DNA of 64,000 nucleotides from Carettochelys insculpta. Its lineage: Eukaryota > Chordata > Testudines > Carettochelyidae. Position numbers and translations under genes: made by a program. Below are positions 11,279 to 22,216 of this stretch, piece by piece; position 1 is the first letter of the stretch, and each line of letters opens with the position of its first letter. Location of the stretch: NCBI RefSeq assembly GCF_033958435.1, contig NC_134150.1:32979501-33043500 (forward strand), read 5' to 3'. The notes beneath the pieces were generated by a model that was not told the origin of the DNA, did no database searches, and saw only the letters and a list, made by a program, of their open reading frames with translations.

Positions 11279-11533
11279 AAATGGGTACATCTAAACTGCA
11301 ATAAAAATTACACTGCAGCAAGTTTCAGCACTCGGGTCAGTTGACTTGGGCTCATGAAGCTCAGGCTGCAGGGTTAGCGATTGCAGTGTGAGACCCCCCA
11401 CAGGCTCTCAGAGCGCAGGCTCCTGTCCAGGGCCAGATGTCCACACTTCAGTTTTTAGCCTCACAGCCTCCATGAGCCCAAATTGGCTGACACAGGGAAG
11501 CAATGGCCATGCAGGTAGTCTTCATTGTAGTGC
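11279..11533. mobile_element. MITE with GGGTACRTCTRMACTRCAAT ends
   Basis: The left end GGGTACATCTAAACTGCAAT is matched inversely by the right end ATTGTAGTGCAGACGTACCC. About 255 bp, no coding capacity. It belongs to the group of small elements whose ends contain (T/G)TCTRCAC. Confidence 0.75.
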
Positions 11534-11703
11534 AGACGTACCCTAAAATGCGCAGTGATGTTGGTGGAGGTGGTTCAGTCAGGGGTATGTTTTCCACTGA
11601 GTTGGTAAGGAAACAATTCTGTGTGGCATTCAGGTGTGCTGTGGAGCTGCTGACACTCCTTCATATAACATGGGGAACCAGAATTCCAAAAAACACTTTC
11701 TGT

Positions 11704-11968
11704 AGCAGAGGTGCCAACTCAGTAGATCCTCCTTGTGCGCTCACCATCAGCCAAGCTCCTTCCCCTGCACTTCTTGACCTTTGGTGTCCCTGCTGACCTA
11801 CTCCTCCCTCGCCCCCCGGTACTACTGTGAGGAGCAGGGATGGGGTGTGCCCTGGGGAGGAAGTGGAGAAGAGGCACAGGTTTGGGAGTAGGACTAGAAG
11901 GGAGCAGGACGGGAGTGCTGTGGGTGGTGTTGAGCGTTCCCCAGCTAGAGGGGAAGTTGGTGCCTATG
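11704..11968. mobile_element. GC-rich short element with AGGTGCCAACT ends
   Basis: AGAGGTGCCAACTCAGTAG at the left is mirrored by GAAGTTGGTGCCTATGG at the right. The interior is GC-rich, with a C-rich left part and a G-rich right part, so the whole could fold. No transposase; class unknown. Confidence 0.5.
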
Positions 11969-11994
11969 GAACATAGTACTAAGATGTTAGTCCC

Positions 11995-12305
11995 TTGATG
12001 GGCAACCTAGGCTAGTTCATGGGCTGCATGATTGGCCCTCTATCTGAATGGGCCACAAGATTGTTGTAGTCAAGATAGACTCCCAGGAGAGGATCGTTTT
12101 ACTAACTGCACGTGCGTACTTAAAATTTGTGGGCTGTGCTGACTAAACTATAACAGCAGTATACAGTCATGTCACTTTAGTAATACATGTAGGAAAAATA
12201 CTGCATGGATGGAAACCAGAAGAATCTGGCAACCTTGTGTGTGGGCAATGGTAAACAAAATGTGAGCCACAGACAGAGCCCTGATAGGCCAAATGCAGTT
12301 AGTCC
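11995..12305. mobile_element. hAT-type element, same family as 4995-5425
   Basis: Starts near GATGGGCAACCTAGGC and shares with the 4995-5425 copy its right-hand portion (AATCTGGCAACCTTGTG, GGGCAATGGTAAACAAAATG, AGCCCTGAT). The right terminus is degraded. Confidence 0.55.
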
Positions 12306-12311
12306 CTGTGC

Positions 12312-12745
12312 TAGGGTGACCACATTGTCCTACAGCAAATATAGGACATTGGCCACTGGGGATGGGGGGCTGCTGTGCCATGTCCGGGTTCATCAGCGAT
12401 GTGGGGCTGCTGCTCCATGGTGAGGCACTGAGGATGGGGGCTCTGCAGCCTCCTGATGAGGGGGAGCACAGGGTGAGGGCTACGTAATCTCCTGGCTGGA
12501 GTAGGGGAGGGTGCCAAGAATAGGGGGAGTGCAGGGAATATGGCAGTTGCCCCGCAGAAGGGGTCTCTGGCAGCTGTTGCTGCTGGATTCTGGGAAACGA
12601 GACTGCTGCCCCAAGACACTGGGAGAACAGGAGACCCCCAAAATATGTAATGATTTGTCCATTTATTTAAGAAAGTTGGGATGCCTGTGAGGCAGCCTAA
12701 AGAAGAGACTGTCCTGTTAAAAACAGGATAGATGGGCCAGCCTAC
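12312..12745. mobile_element. TIR element with TAGGGTGACC ends
   Basis: The left end TAGGGTGACCACATTGTCCT pairs with a decayed right end (AACAGGATAGATGGGCCAGCCTA). The same termini flank the larger 18298-19676 element. The interior is GC-rich and non-coding. The right end lost part of its inverted repeat by substitution. Confidence 0.6.
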
Positions 12746-12994
12746 CCCGTGCCATAAATTTAAAGGAGGAAGGAACTGGTTTATCTGTGGTAAAAGATGC
12801 CAGAAATATATTATTCTCACTCCATGGATGATTGTTTGAGGGCAGGAACTTTGTATTTGCTGAAATGTTTTTTAAGCTGCAGATCACTGGAATATTTTGG
12901 AACACTGGGATATTTCTGTGTCTAAGAGAAGCACAAAACATAGCTAGAAGAATCTTGCTGCAGTTGGAATTGTCAAGAAAGATTAGGTCCTCAG

Positions 12995-13528
12995 CTAAGT
13001 TCCCTCTAAGCTGCATGGCCAGGTGGCTGCCTAGCTGCCTAACAAGCCCCAGATGGGCTCAGGGCCACCACACAGAGCACAGCCTCTGCCTGCCAAACCC
13101 AACGCAGAGCTGACATGGTTGGGGCAGAAGTGCCTCTCCCATGCCATGGGCTGTGTAGGAGATGCCTCTCCCACAGCCACGGCATATTCATGCTGGGGTA
13201 GGTGACGGGGGCATCTTTCCCCTTGGCTGTGCCAGCTGCATGCCAGATCTGATGGCCTCTCCCCCACTGCAGCAGCTACAGGCTGGGAAGTAGTTCCCTC
13301 TCCCTGGGACAGTTTGTAGCTTGAACCCCTTACCCTGGCCCCAACCCAGAGCCTACACTCCCCAGCCAGAGCCCTCCCCACCAACCCTCTCCGCAAGACC
13401 CTCAGGCCCATCTCTACCACACGCTGTCTGTGTGAAGAGTGACTTTTGTTGTGATATATCACCTCCATATTTGTTCACATAACGAAAGTCATTCTGCATA
13501 TGGATATACAGAATTAATGGGAACACTG
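12995..13528. mobile_element. hAT-type element with near-perfect 8-bp target duplication
   Basis: The right end GAATTAATGGGAACACTG and the left end GTTCCCTCTAAGCTG are inverse forms of CAGTGTTCCCTCTAA; the first few bases of the left end are altered. Outside lie GTCCTCAG (12987-12994) and GTCGTCAG (13529-13536), a 7-of-8 match and the duplication length expected for hAT. The 534-bp interior is GC-rich and non-coding. A shorter relative sits at 42759-42944. Confidence 0.75.
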
Positions 13529-13536
13529 GTCGTCAG

Positions 13537-15739
13537 GGTTATGAACATTTTAGGGTCCTATTAAAGCCATTAAAATTCCTATTGACTTCAGTGGGCCTAA
13601 TAAGTCTTACCTCTTGTTAAGCTTTCCTGCAGGCCAGGCTATTTGGTATTGGTGTATCTGTATTACAAAGAAAATAACGTCTTTCCCGCTGACTTCAAAT
13701 GGCAAAATGGACGTAAAAGATTTCACAATAAGAAAGAACATCACAGATTAACCAGAAGTTGCACAGAACATTTTCTATTTCAAAAAAATTTGTGATAGGT
13801 GGATTTTTCTGTAAAGGTAGCAAACTTCATAACTTCATTATTCATAGCCAGAGTGCTTGCAAGTAACAAAGTGCACAGAAATCCTTTTTTACTGCTTTAT
13901 TTTGGGGCTGGGCTACACATAAATATTGTGGTTTGATTTTGTTTTCTTGTATTTATCATGTAACATTTAAAAGCCCTTCATGGCTGCAAAGTTTTTATTG
14001 TAAACGTTAAACATTAATTTAAACATTAAACTTTTTATAGCTGCTCTTTAGTACATAAACTTTCACAGACACTCAAGAATATATATATATATTTTTAATA
14101 TTTGTTTTTTCAGAACTGCTCCAAGGTTGTGGAGAGAAGGGTGGGGAAAGAAACAGATAACTGATAAAATATTTCATGTTTAAATCTTCTAGAAGGAAAA
14201 ACAACATTCTTAAATTGGAGGAGAATTCCTATTAAATGAGGGATAAATACTAGCTCTGCCAAGGAAAACATCCATTCCCTCAGTTTCTTTCCTTTTTTAA
14301 AAAAATACTTTTGTGCAACAAACTACCCTGAACATTTTTGGAACACAAGAACTTGATCTAGTGACAGGCTACAGTAGCCCAGTTGTTGGTCAGTAGGAGT
14401 CTCTGTAACAGGAACTAAAGAAATGAATGTACTCTCTCCAGTTATCTGCAGTGCTGAAAAGAATTAGGTCACTTAATAGAAAGGAAACAAATACAAAATA
14501 GTACCTTACACTTTGAGTGTTTAAAAGCTGTTTGATGGATTTGGCTCAGCATAGAAAGCTGCCACGTGGCTTTCAATAACTGAGATTGTAGCATGCTTTT
14601 GGCTGACGAGAGAGGAGCACTGCTGATGCAGGAGGCCTAATTCTCAGCTGGTATAAATCTGGAGCGTTCCATTTCAACAGAGCACTGGCCATTTATATAA
14701 GTTGGGAATCATGCCTGCTGTTGCTCAGTCCTTGACGCGAAGGGAGTACCTTGTTCTTCTCTGTAGCAATCCCTATGGCAGCACAAGTCTGACATAAACA
14801 GTATTCGGGGGCGGGGGGGGTGTTATCTTCCACTCTCATTCAGCTAGCACAGTGAAATGTGATGGGGGTCTTTTAAAAGTGAAGTGATTAAAGAAAGACA
14901 AAAATGGGGGCAAGAGGGTAAAAAATAGGTTTCCTATGACTTCCATGGGGGAGATAAAATGTAGCCATGCTCCCAAAGCCAGGGTCAGGTCAGCCCAGCA
15001 TCACAGTGTGCAGCAGTGGCACATTTCATTGGATCAGTAGATTAAACACTGCAACATTTTTTTAAAAAAGGTCTAGATTCTCATTAAATGCCCAACACCA
15101 AAAATGTCACTGAGAATGCAAAACTTCAAGGCTCTGCCTGTGAAAGATAGTCTTTGGTCCCCAATTATTGTAGTGATCAGAAAGACACTTTGTACAGTGG
15201 GGTTAATTTCTACAAGTACCTGTGCGTAAACTAGAAAGTGTATGTTTCGAGGTCCAATAAGCACAGGCAGCTGAAGGGAGAAGGTGTCCAAGTAGGCTGT
15301 GGCAACTGGGAGAAGGACTAATCAGAAGGATTCTCTGGAATGTAGATGAACACCAATTTGTCTTCCTGTCTGAGACAGTCTCCACAACTGGCTATGTCTA
15401 AGTAAGTGATCTATGGTTGCTTAGATTTCCAGTATTTTTTTTTTTTTACCCCAAAGGCAGACCTATACCAAAGACCTTAATTCAAACACTACAAAAATGA
15501 AGGGAAAGGTTTTATATCATCTTTTTTTTTCTCTTTTTCTTTCTTTTTTTTTTTTTTCACCTTGAAAGTTTTTGTGTGTGTGCTGGCTCCCTTTATGGTG
15601 ATTGGGTATGTATCAGGTTTTATGTTCAAGAACTGCATTCTTGGCATGTTCCATTTGTTCATGTTTTAGCACAAAACAGTCAGTGTTACAAGGCCAAGAG
15701 ATCTTAGGTATGAGCCATTCTTTTTAGGTGACAAGTCTG
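13537..15739. other. Anonymous sequence with pyrimidine tracts
   Basis: No gene recognised. Contains a short (TA)n run near 14080, T-rich tracts at 15436-15448 and 15518-15556, and a phrase near 14640-14670 (TTCTCAGCTGGTATAAATC) that looks like a scrap of an old dispersed repeat. Confidence 0.45.
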
Positions 15740-15890
15740 AGTAACTGTCCCCATCTGAGATGTCATTAGAGGATGTTTTGGAACAAATTGATCAACTAAA
15801 CAATGATAGGTCACCAGGACCAGATGGCATTCACCCAACAGTTCTGAAAGAACTGAAATGTGAAATTGTGGAACTACTAACTGCCAATGA
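15740..15890 (+). pseudogene. CR1-like LINE reverse transcriptase fragment
   Basis: The forward frame gives a run containing DRSPGPDGIHPTVLKEL and EIVELL, the N-terminal signature of the CR1 RT domain (compare [15 protein letters not shown] in the CR1 copy at the left edge). Only about 40 codons remain, and both ends run into unrelated sequence. It diverges from the left-edge copy, so it comes from another CR1 subfamily. Confidence 0.7.
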
Positions 15891-16066
15891 ACTCAAGTGA
15901 GCTAACACGTTTGTAAAAGCTAGCCTGAGCACTTTGCAGGTATGTTCTAGGATGCACACATTAGTGCTCTTGTGTGCCTTCGAACAACTATTTGTAGAAT
16001 ATCCAAATTAGCATTTACAAACATAGCTAGCTTGAGTTAATGCTAGTTTAGACATACCCTTATGTT
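15891..16066. mobile_element. Decayed MITE (TAGACATACCC terminus)
   Basis: The right end GCTAGTTTAGACATACCC matches the terminus type of the element at 11279-11533. Inside, AGCTAGC and its surroundings at the left (AACACGTTTGTAAAAGCTAGC) are mirrored by ACAAACATAGCTAGC at the right. The left terminus proper is not clear. Confidence 0.5.
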
Positions 16067-17759
16067 CTGCAAGTGTCCAGTGTACGAATGTTTACTCAAA
16101 TAATAATTAATTGTGATATTAAATGTGCATGTAGATAGCTTTCTGTGGCACAAGCTAACACATTTTAAAGGAAAGCATTTTCAAAACTTTATGCCATTAA
16201 GCACTAAGATACATCTTTAAAAATACTCATGTATTTACATGCCCATCAAACAAGCCCTCTTTCTCTACATGTCATTACAGACTGAGTCTTTGCCTTACTT
16301 GTGCAAAACTAAAGTTAATTCAGTGGTTTAAGCAGGCAACTATTTTTCTTACTTATAGAAACTTAACAAGGATGAGTTGAACTCATTTTGAAATTATTAC
16401 CAGTGGCTGAAGTACATATTTCTTTTTAGTTTATTCACGTGTATGTGTGTTTGTTTTACAGGGCTAAATTTATCAGTACTACATTGTGCTTGGTACACCA
16501 CTTGAATATCAAATGGTTTGGACATATCAGAATCTAAGATTGATTGGAATGTCAGGAAAAAAAATTTCAATGTATTCTTTATATGAAATACCCATTCTTG
16601 TTAATAATAAAAATAATAATTTATTTCTGAACTCAAAAGTCAGTGCAGAAATACAATTAATTGTAAGCATGTTGCGTGCAGTTACGTCAGTTCGTTTTCC
16701 TGAGAGAACATGGCAAGTGCCTTACCAGACTGGACCAGTAGTCATCCAGTTCAGTTTCCTCTTGGTGTCATTTAATTTTGTGTACCTGTTTCATTGTTTC
16801 ATTATTTATAGGGGTGAGGCCAGACCACATATGAACTCATTGTTTTGTTTCTAGGAGCAGATGATGATCAATATTCAATTGCCTAAATATAAATGGACAT
16901 GTATTCGTACAGTGCTGTTACCTGTATGTAGTGCTTTATATTGATACATAGCTTATTATATGCAGAAGTCCTTCTTAAAAATGTCAAGGAATCTGTTTTC
17001 TAAGAAACAACTTTCTCTTTTCCACACTTGGTATCTGCCTCATTTTTAAAAGGTGTGCAACACTGGTTATTAACTTCCCCACTTGTCTTTCAAGGTTGAG
17101 TGGTTAACTACAATATCTCGCAACAGCCGAACAGGAAAGAATAGTATTGTTCAGTAGAACAGGTGGCTTGATCAAGGATTCATCTCCATTTCAGATTTAT
17201 GCCAAATCGGGTCTGTAAGCATTATACCACAAAAAAATTAAATTCCAACTATGGTGTAGTGAAGAAATTAGCATGTTTCTTTCAAAAGCATAGAATCTTT
17301 TCTTGGCTCTATACTTTTTTGGGCTCTATATTCTCTGAAGAAGAGTTTGGTTTCTGGCAATTTTTCTTTTTACAACTATGTTATTATGAGATATTTCATA
17401 TGTAATATAACACCAGCTAACAGGGCATCTTTCAGTGAAAATGGCCCTTGTGACAGGTAAAATGCTGAAAGTTGATTCCCAGAAACTGATTCAAGTTAAT
17501 ATGAAAAGACTGCACTTGATGCAGGAACCATGAATTTAATAAACCCACCAACATTCATTTTGAGCATTTTTATTTGTAACTGTGGAATGTAACTGTGCAT
17601 GTGTGTTGGGCAGTTAGGAGATCATCAGTGACAATTCTGATAAGGAGCATGTCCAAGAGAGGGTGAGAGCATAGCTGGAGCACAATCTGGACTGCAGAGA
17701 CACACATAGGTTTTGGTAAGGTTGTCTTACATCTGAGAACTTTCTGGGGCTGCTGTAAA
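16067..17759. other. Anonymous AT-rich sequence
   Basis: No gene recognised. Around 16725-16775 the phrase AGACTGGACCAGTAGTCATCC resembles a reverse-strand CR1 3' end but is too short to call. Confidence 0.4.
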
Positions 17760-18060
17760 TTGTGCTTGGGGTCAGTGTGATCAGGGTGCTGATGGGGGTT
17801 TGGGTGGGGCAACTGCATAGGGGCTCAGCATGTCAAAGGGACCCAGAACTCCCGACCACTACTGCTGCCACAGTAGCAGCAGCGGTGGCCGGGGGCTCCA
17901 GTCTCCTTTTAAATGCTGCAGAAGCACCACTCTGCGTCGCTTCTGTGAGCTCCGTGGTGCAGGACGCCAGCACTGTGCTACAGGCAGTGAAAAGGGCTGA
18001 CTGTTTTTGGCCTTACCCCTTTTGCCCAAGGCTCTCAGGCGCACCTTGCCTCTGAGCCCA
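17760..18060. repeat. GC-rich block, probably interior of an old DNA element
   Basis: Much richer in G+C and CpG than its surroundings, with a GCTGCCACAGTAGCAGC near-palindrome. It resembles the interiors of the GC-rich non-autonomous elements elsewhere in the window, but I cannot see termini. Confidence 0.4.
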
Positions 18061-18229
18061 CAATGGCTATCAGCCACACTGGCAATGACTGCTCAGTATC
18101 AAGAATCTAATAGGGCAAGTTGGCCAGGCAGCTATTGTCCCCACCCTATGCTGTACCTCCTGAGAAGCACAACAAAATATCACTTGTGTGTTCTATTCCT
18201 GGACTCTACTAGAAATGGTCTTTGACAGC

Positions 18230-18297
18230 CTCTAACTTGTATCATCTGTAAATGGGGGATTTATATTTACCTGCTTCCAGAGACCTTGCCTAATAAT
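18230..18297 (+). repeat. MIR/L2-like 3' scrap
   Basis: ATCATCTGTAAATGGGGG followed by an AT-rich stretch resembles the conserved end shared by MIR and L2 elements. Very short; tentative. Confidence 0.3.
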
Positions 18298-18478
18298 TAG
18301 GGTGACCGTATTTCCCTGTGCCAAATATGGGACACCTGATAAAATTGCTTGGACTTTAGTGAGTTCCATGGAAATCAATCAGACTTATGCCATACAAACG
18401 TACAAAATAACATTGTTTACTGAACACCCATTAAAAAGATGTACTGCATTTTTATAATTAATGCTAGGTAAAAAATTA

Positions 18479-18517
<39 letters not shown>

Positions 18518-19676
18518 AGTAAATAGTTGCTGCTCTTTAGAAGGTCCTGCCTCTCGGTCCTGCACCATGTTCCATTGTCCCCCTAAAGACCCACATAAAT
18601 GTTTGGGCTCCAGGCCCACAGGAAGTTAATCTGGCCCTGACTCTGCCCCATTGTCTCCAGAGGCTTTTCCTCCACAGGGAGCACCTGGGAAATGCAGGAT
18701 TAAGCCCTGCCACTCCCTGCTGTTGCCCCACAGTGGGGTACTGGACAAGGGGGACTCCTGTCCTGCACCGGTGGCCCTGGGCATAGAGGCTGCTGCTTCC
18801 CAATCGGGACAGGGGATGCTGGGGCTGAAGGTTCAGACTGCAGGCCTATGGGGGTGGCTACATAACCATAGGGCACCAGGAATGCAGTCTAGCAGAGAAG
18901 ACACTGGCTGTGATGGGGTTTCCTCAAACAATGGGGGCTTCCAGGCTGCCCCAAGCAATGGGGCACAATGGGGCTGCTGCCCAAGAGAGGAGGGGGAGGG
19001 CTCCTCTGCAGCTGCCCCACACCAAACGGCACCCTGGCTGTTGCATGTTGGTGGGTGCTGGGAAATGGCTGCCTCCCTACAGCAGGGGAGCTCCCAAGCT
19101 CCAGGGGTGTTTGCCCTGTGGGAGTTATTGCCCCACAGGCAGGGTGCCATTTGGCTGCCCCAAGCTGCGTGGCACTGTGGATGGGGCTGCAGCCCCAGAG
19201 GTGTGGCTCCTGGCTTCTCTACAAGCCATGGGGAGCTGGAAACAGGGCTTTATCCCTGCAGGTAAGGCTCCTGCCCGCTCCAGGCTGTGGGGAGCGAGGA
19301 ATGGGGCTGCAGCCCTGCCTGGGTGCAGGGGTGTGTCTCCCTGGCTGGAGGGGCAGCTGTCTGAGGCACCAGGTCCCCTTAAAATCTCAATAGGACTGGG
19401 AGGACATGCTACCCCACCCTCACCCCAACATACCCTGCCGTACCTATGGCACCGCCCTGCTGGCTCCCTCTCCTGCTACTGCCTGCACACCTGGCCAGTC
19501 AGTGTGTGCTACACATGCTCTCCAGCCAGCACCTGGTACCTAAGCTGGGAAAGGGCAGCTCAGCAGAGGGCATGAATACGGGACAATTAGCCCTTTTGTT
19601 AAAATAAGTCAGGATGACTTCCTGACACCTGAAATATGGGACTGTCCCAGCCAAAATGAGATGGATGCTCACCCTA
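18298..19676. mobile_element. TIR element with TAGGGTGACC ends, 1.4 kb, GC-rich interior
   Basis: Left TAGGGTGACCGTATTTCCC and right GATGGATGCTCACCCTA are inverse termini; TGGGACTGTCCCAGCC near the right end belongs to the same terminal region. The interior from 18540 to 19570 is GC-rich and built of loosely repeated words such as ATGGGGCTGCAGCCC and TGCCCCA. The overlapping open frames there (up to 221 codons) show no domain and reflect composition only. A (TA)n(CA)n run sits at 18479-18518. Confidence 0.65.
18479..18518. repeat. (TA)n(CA)n microsatellite
   Basis: About 20 bases of alternating TA followed by about 18 bases of CA. Confidence 0.97.
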
Positions 19677-21339
19677 CTAGTAACAGTCTGTCAAGTGTTC
19701 AGAATTAACACCAGTCTGCAGAGAGGTGGGTACTAGAATGTATTGTCTTCTCCAGAGACCTACTAAGCACATCCATAACCCTATGTGGAGTTGATAGAAC
19801 TACTGCTGCATTCGGCTATCATTCAGAGCTGTAGCTTTGCTCCTGGGTGTATGCTTAGTACAACTGGTCCATTAGGGAACTGGAGCAGGCTCAGTGTAAA
19901 CCAGTTTTTCTGACATTTTGGTAGCAATCTGCTAGTCACCAGAGTAGAACTGGACAGCTTGTAGTTCAGTCAGGTTTTGGTAGATTTTGATTACATTTCT
20001 GACCCCAGGACTATCCCTTTGATCAAACTGTAAGTCCCTAATTCTAACACTTGTAGGTACAGCAACTGTTTAAATAAATAAATTAGAAAAAGGCAGATGG
20101 TGGGGCATGATTCAATGTAACCACACTCTTACGAAAAAATGAAATATTTTCTGAAATTTTTATCCTAAGGCAAAGAGCAAACAGAGAGATGTTACCCTGG
20201 TTGTTAACATTTAACGAAGTTATATGTGACTGGAGGGAAAAAAGAGACTTACAATGGAAAATTTTGTACAACCTTAATTATGGGTATCACTAGTAGCTCT
20301 GTCTATATATACATGCTTATTTGCCCATTAGTATATATACACACAGATTTTGAATATTTGCGTGTGTCCATCATATGTATGCAATTTCTTTAAATCTATA
20401 TAGATATACATACATGATTTACATTAGAAATGCATATACTATTATCCTTGAATGTTTGCATTTCATATTATGTACAGAAACAGTGTTACTGTAGTGCATT
20501 TGTACAACCAGCTTCATTATATACTCATAATATGTAAAGTGGATAGATCTCATAAAATACACATACACACAGAATAGAAATTGTATTTATATTGCTACAA
20601 TAATTTAATTTGTTACCTTAGAGAAGCTTAAATCCTGATTCCCCTCCCTGCCCCTACCATCTCATTTTCCACTGAGTTTAAACAGCATCGAAACCATTCT
20701 CTTTGTATAGTTTTGAGCTCTCTGTGCAGTGACTGTCCATTCACTCAGGATGAAAAAACATACTGTAAATGAAAATAAGGTTATTTTTTCAGTGCAGCAT
20801 TTCTTTGCTGTGATAAGAACTGTTTCTGCTGTGTTTATTGCTACATCACAGTAAGGTTAATGTATTCATATTTTCTTTAATCAGTTTGGAGCAGACCATT
20901 AGTACTTCAGGTCAGAAAAGGTTAAGAACTCTTTTACGTGGAAAAAAATTAGAGCTTCCAGAAACACTGATCAACTTGTCTTTATTAATCTGTTTGAATT
21001 TGCTTGTCTCTTTTCATTAGAAGTTTGAGACAGCTTTTCTTCTGTGTTTTGTTTGCATGGTTGGTGCCTCTTAACTCCTTAGGGCAGCCAGTGTTGCTCT
21101 CATTACCAGAGGTAATGTTGTGTCGGTCAAAACCTGTGGTCTACATGTAGCTTTCTTTCAACTCTTAGCACTAAGATTGTATCACTGTGGTTTGTGGTAG
21201 GCTAACAGTTTTTGACTTCATTAGCTTTGTTGGTCTAAAAATGTGCAAAGTGTTTTGAACAGCTGACATACTGTGTAAGGCCTTTGTCATGTGGATTATG
21301 CCATCCCAACAGACGAGGTACTCAGTCTCCAGTCCCCTT
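19677..21339. other. Anonymous AT-rich sequence
   Basis: No gene or element recognised. It includes a low-complexity ATAC/ATAT-rich part at about 20300-20420. Confidence 0.45.
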
Positions 21340-21722
21340 TCTCCAGAAAAGGAGATTGATGGGTAGTAGGTTCAAAACTAATAAAAGGACATTTTTCTTC
21401 TCACAGCGCACAGTTAACCTGTGGAACTCCTTGCCAGAGGAGGCTGTGAAGGCCAGGACTGTATTAGGGTTTAAAAAAGAGCTCGATAAATTTTTGCAGG
21501 TTAGGTCCATAAATGGCTGTTAGCCAGGGGTAAAGTATGGTGCCCTAGCCTTCAGTACAAGGGCAGGAGATGGATGGCAGGAGATAAATCACTTGATCAT
21601 TGTCTTCTGTTCTCCTTCTCTGGGGCACCTGGCACTGGCCAATGTCAGCAGACGGGATACTGGGCTGGATGGACCTTTGGTCTGACCCAGTATGGCCATT
21701 CTTATGTTCTTATGTTCATATG
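21340..21722 (+). mobile_element. CR1 LINE 3' end
   Basis: Forward-strand CR1 tail. The last codons of ORF2 are legible (NLWNSLPEEAVKARTVLGF then FKKELDKF, about 21415-21500). The 3' UTR follows, with CTGGGCTGGATGGACC, TCTGACCCAGTATGGCC and the terminal repeat ATTCTTATGTTCTTATG. It is heavily 5'-truncated, retaining about 380 bp. Orientation is opposite to the left-edge copy. Confidence 0.95.
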
Positions 21723-21777
21723 AAAATTTCAAGGAACGTGTATTCATTCACCCATGGTAAAATAAATAGATCACATT

Positions 21778-22213
21778 GGCCGTGTCTACACGTGCCCCAA
21801 ACTTCGAAATGACCATGCAAATGACCATTTCGAAGTTTACTAATGAAGCGCTGAAATGCATATTCAGCACTTCATTAGCATGCGGGCGGCAGCGGCGCTT
21901 CGAAATTGACGCGCCTTGCCGCTGCGCGGCGCGTCCAGACGGGGCTCCTTTTCGAAAGGACGCCACCTACTTCGAAGTCCCCTTATTCCCATGAGCAGAT
22001 GGGAATAAGGGGACTTCGAAGTAGGCGGGGCACTTTCGAAAAGGAGCCCCGTTTGGACGTGCCGCACGGCAGCAAGGCGCATCAATTTTGAAGTGCCGCT
22101 GCCGCCCGCATGCTAATGAAGCGCTGAATATGCATTTCAGCGCTTCATTAGTAAACTTCGAAATGGCCATTTGCATGGCCATTTCGAAGTTTGGGGCACG
22201 TGTAGACATAGCC
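21778..22213. mobile_element. 436-bp palindromic Harbinger-like MITE
   Basis: The whole element is one long inverted repeat: each arm is about 215 bp, meeting at ATGAGCAGATGGG near 21990-22005. Termini are GGCCGTGTCTACAC and GTGTAGACATAGCC. The flanking 3-mer ATT is duplicated (21775-21777 and 22214-22216), as expected for PIF/Harbinger elements. Each arm contains smaller palindromes (GCGCTGAAATGCATATTCAGC, and TTCGAA many times). CpG is far denser than in the surroundings. Non-coding; needs a transposase in trans. Confidence 0.88.
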
Positions 22214-22216
22214 ATT

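Noticed and set aside
12311..12820. 169-codon minus-strand frame
   Set aside because: It spans the TAGGGTGACC element and its flank, with Pro/Leu-rich random composition and no motif.
16725..16775. Possible reverse-strand CR1 3' end
   Set aside because: Only about 40 bp of weak resemblance; not enough to annotate.
18651..19575. Overlapping open frames of 141-221 codons on the plus strand
   Set aside because: They lie in the GC-rich interior of a TIR element, overlap each other in several frames and show no domain; they come from low stop-codon density.
21748..22215. Paired frames on both strands at the palindrome, repeated at 61612-62115
   Set aside because: Identical-looking proteins on both strands are a consequence of the inverted repeat, not genes.
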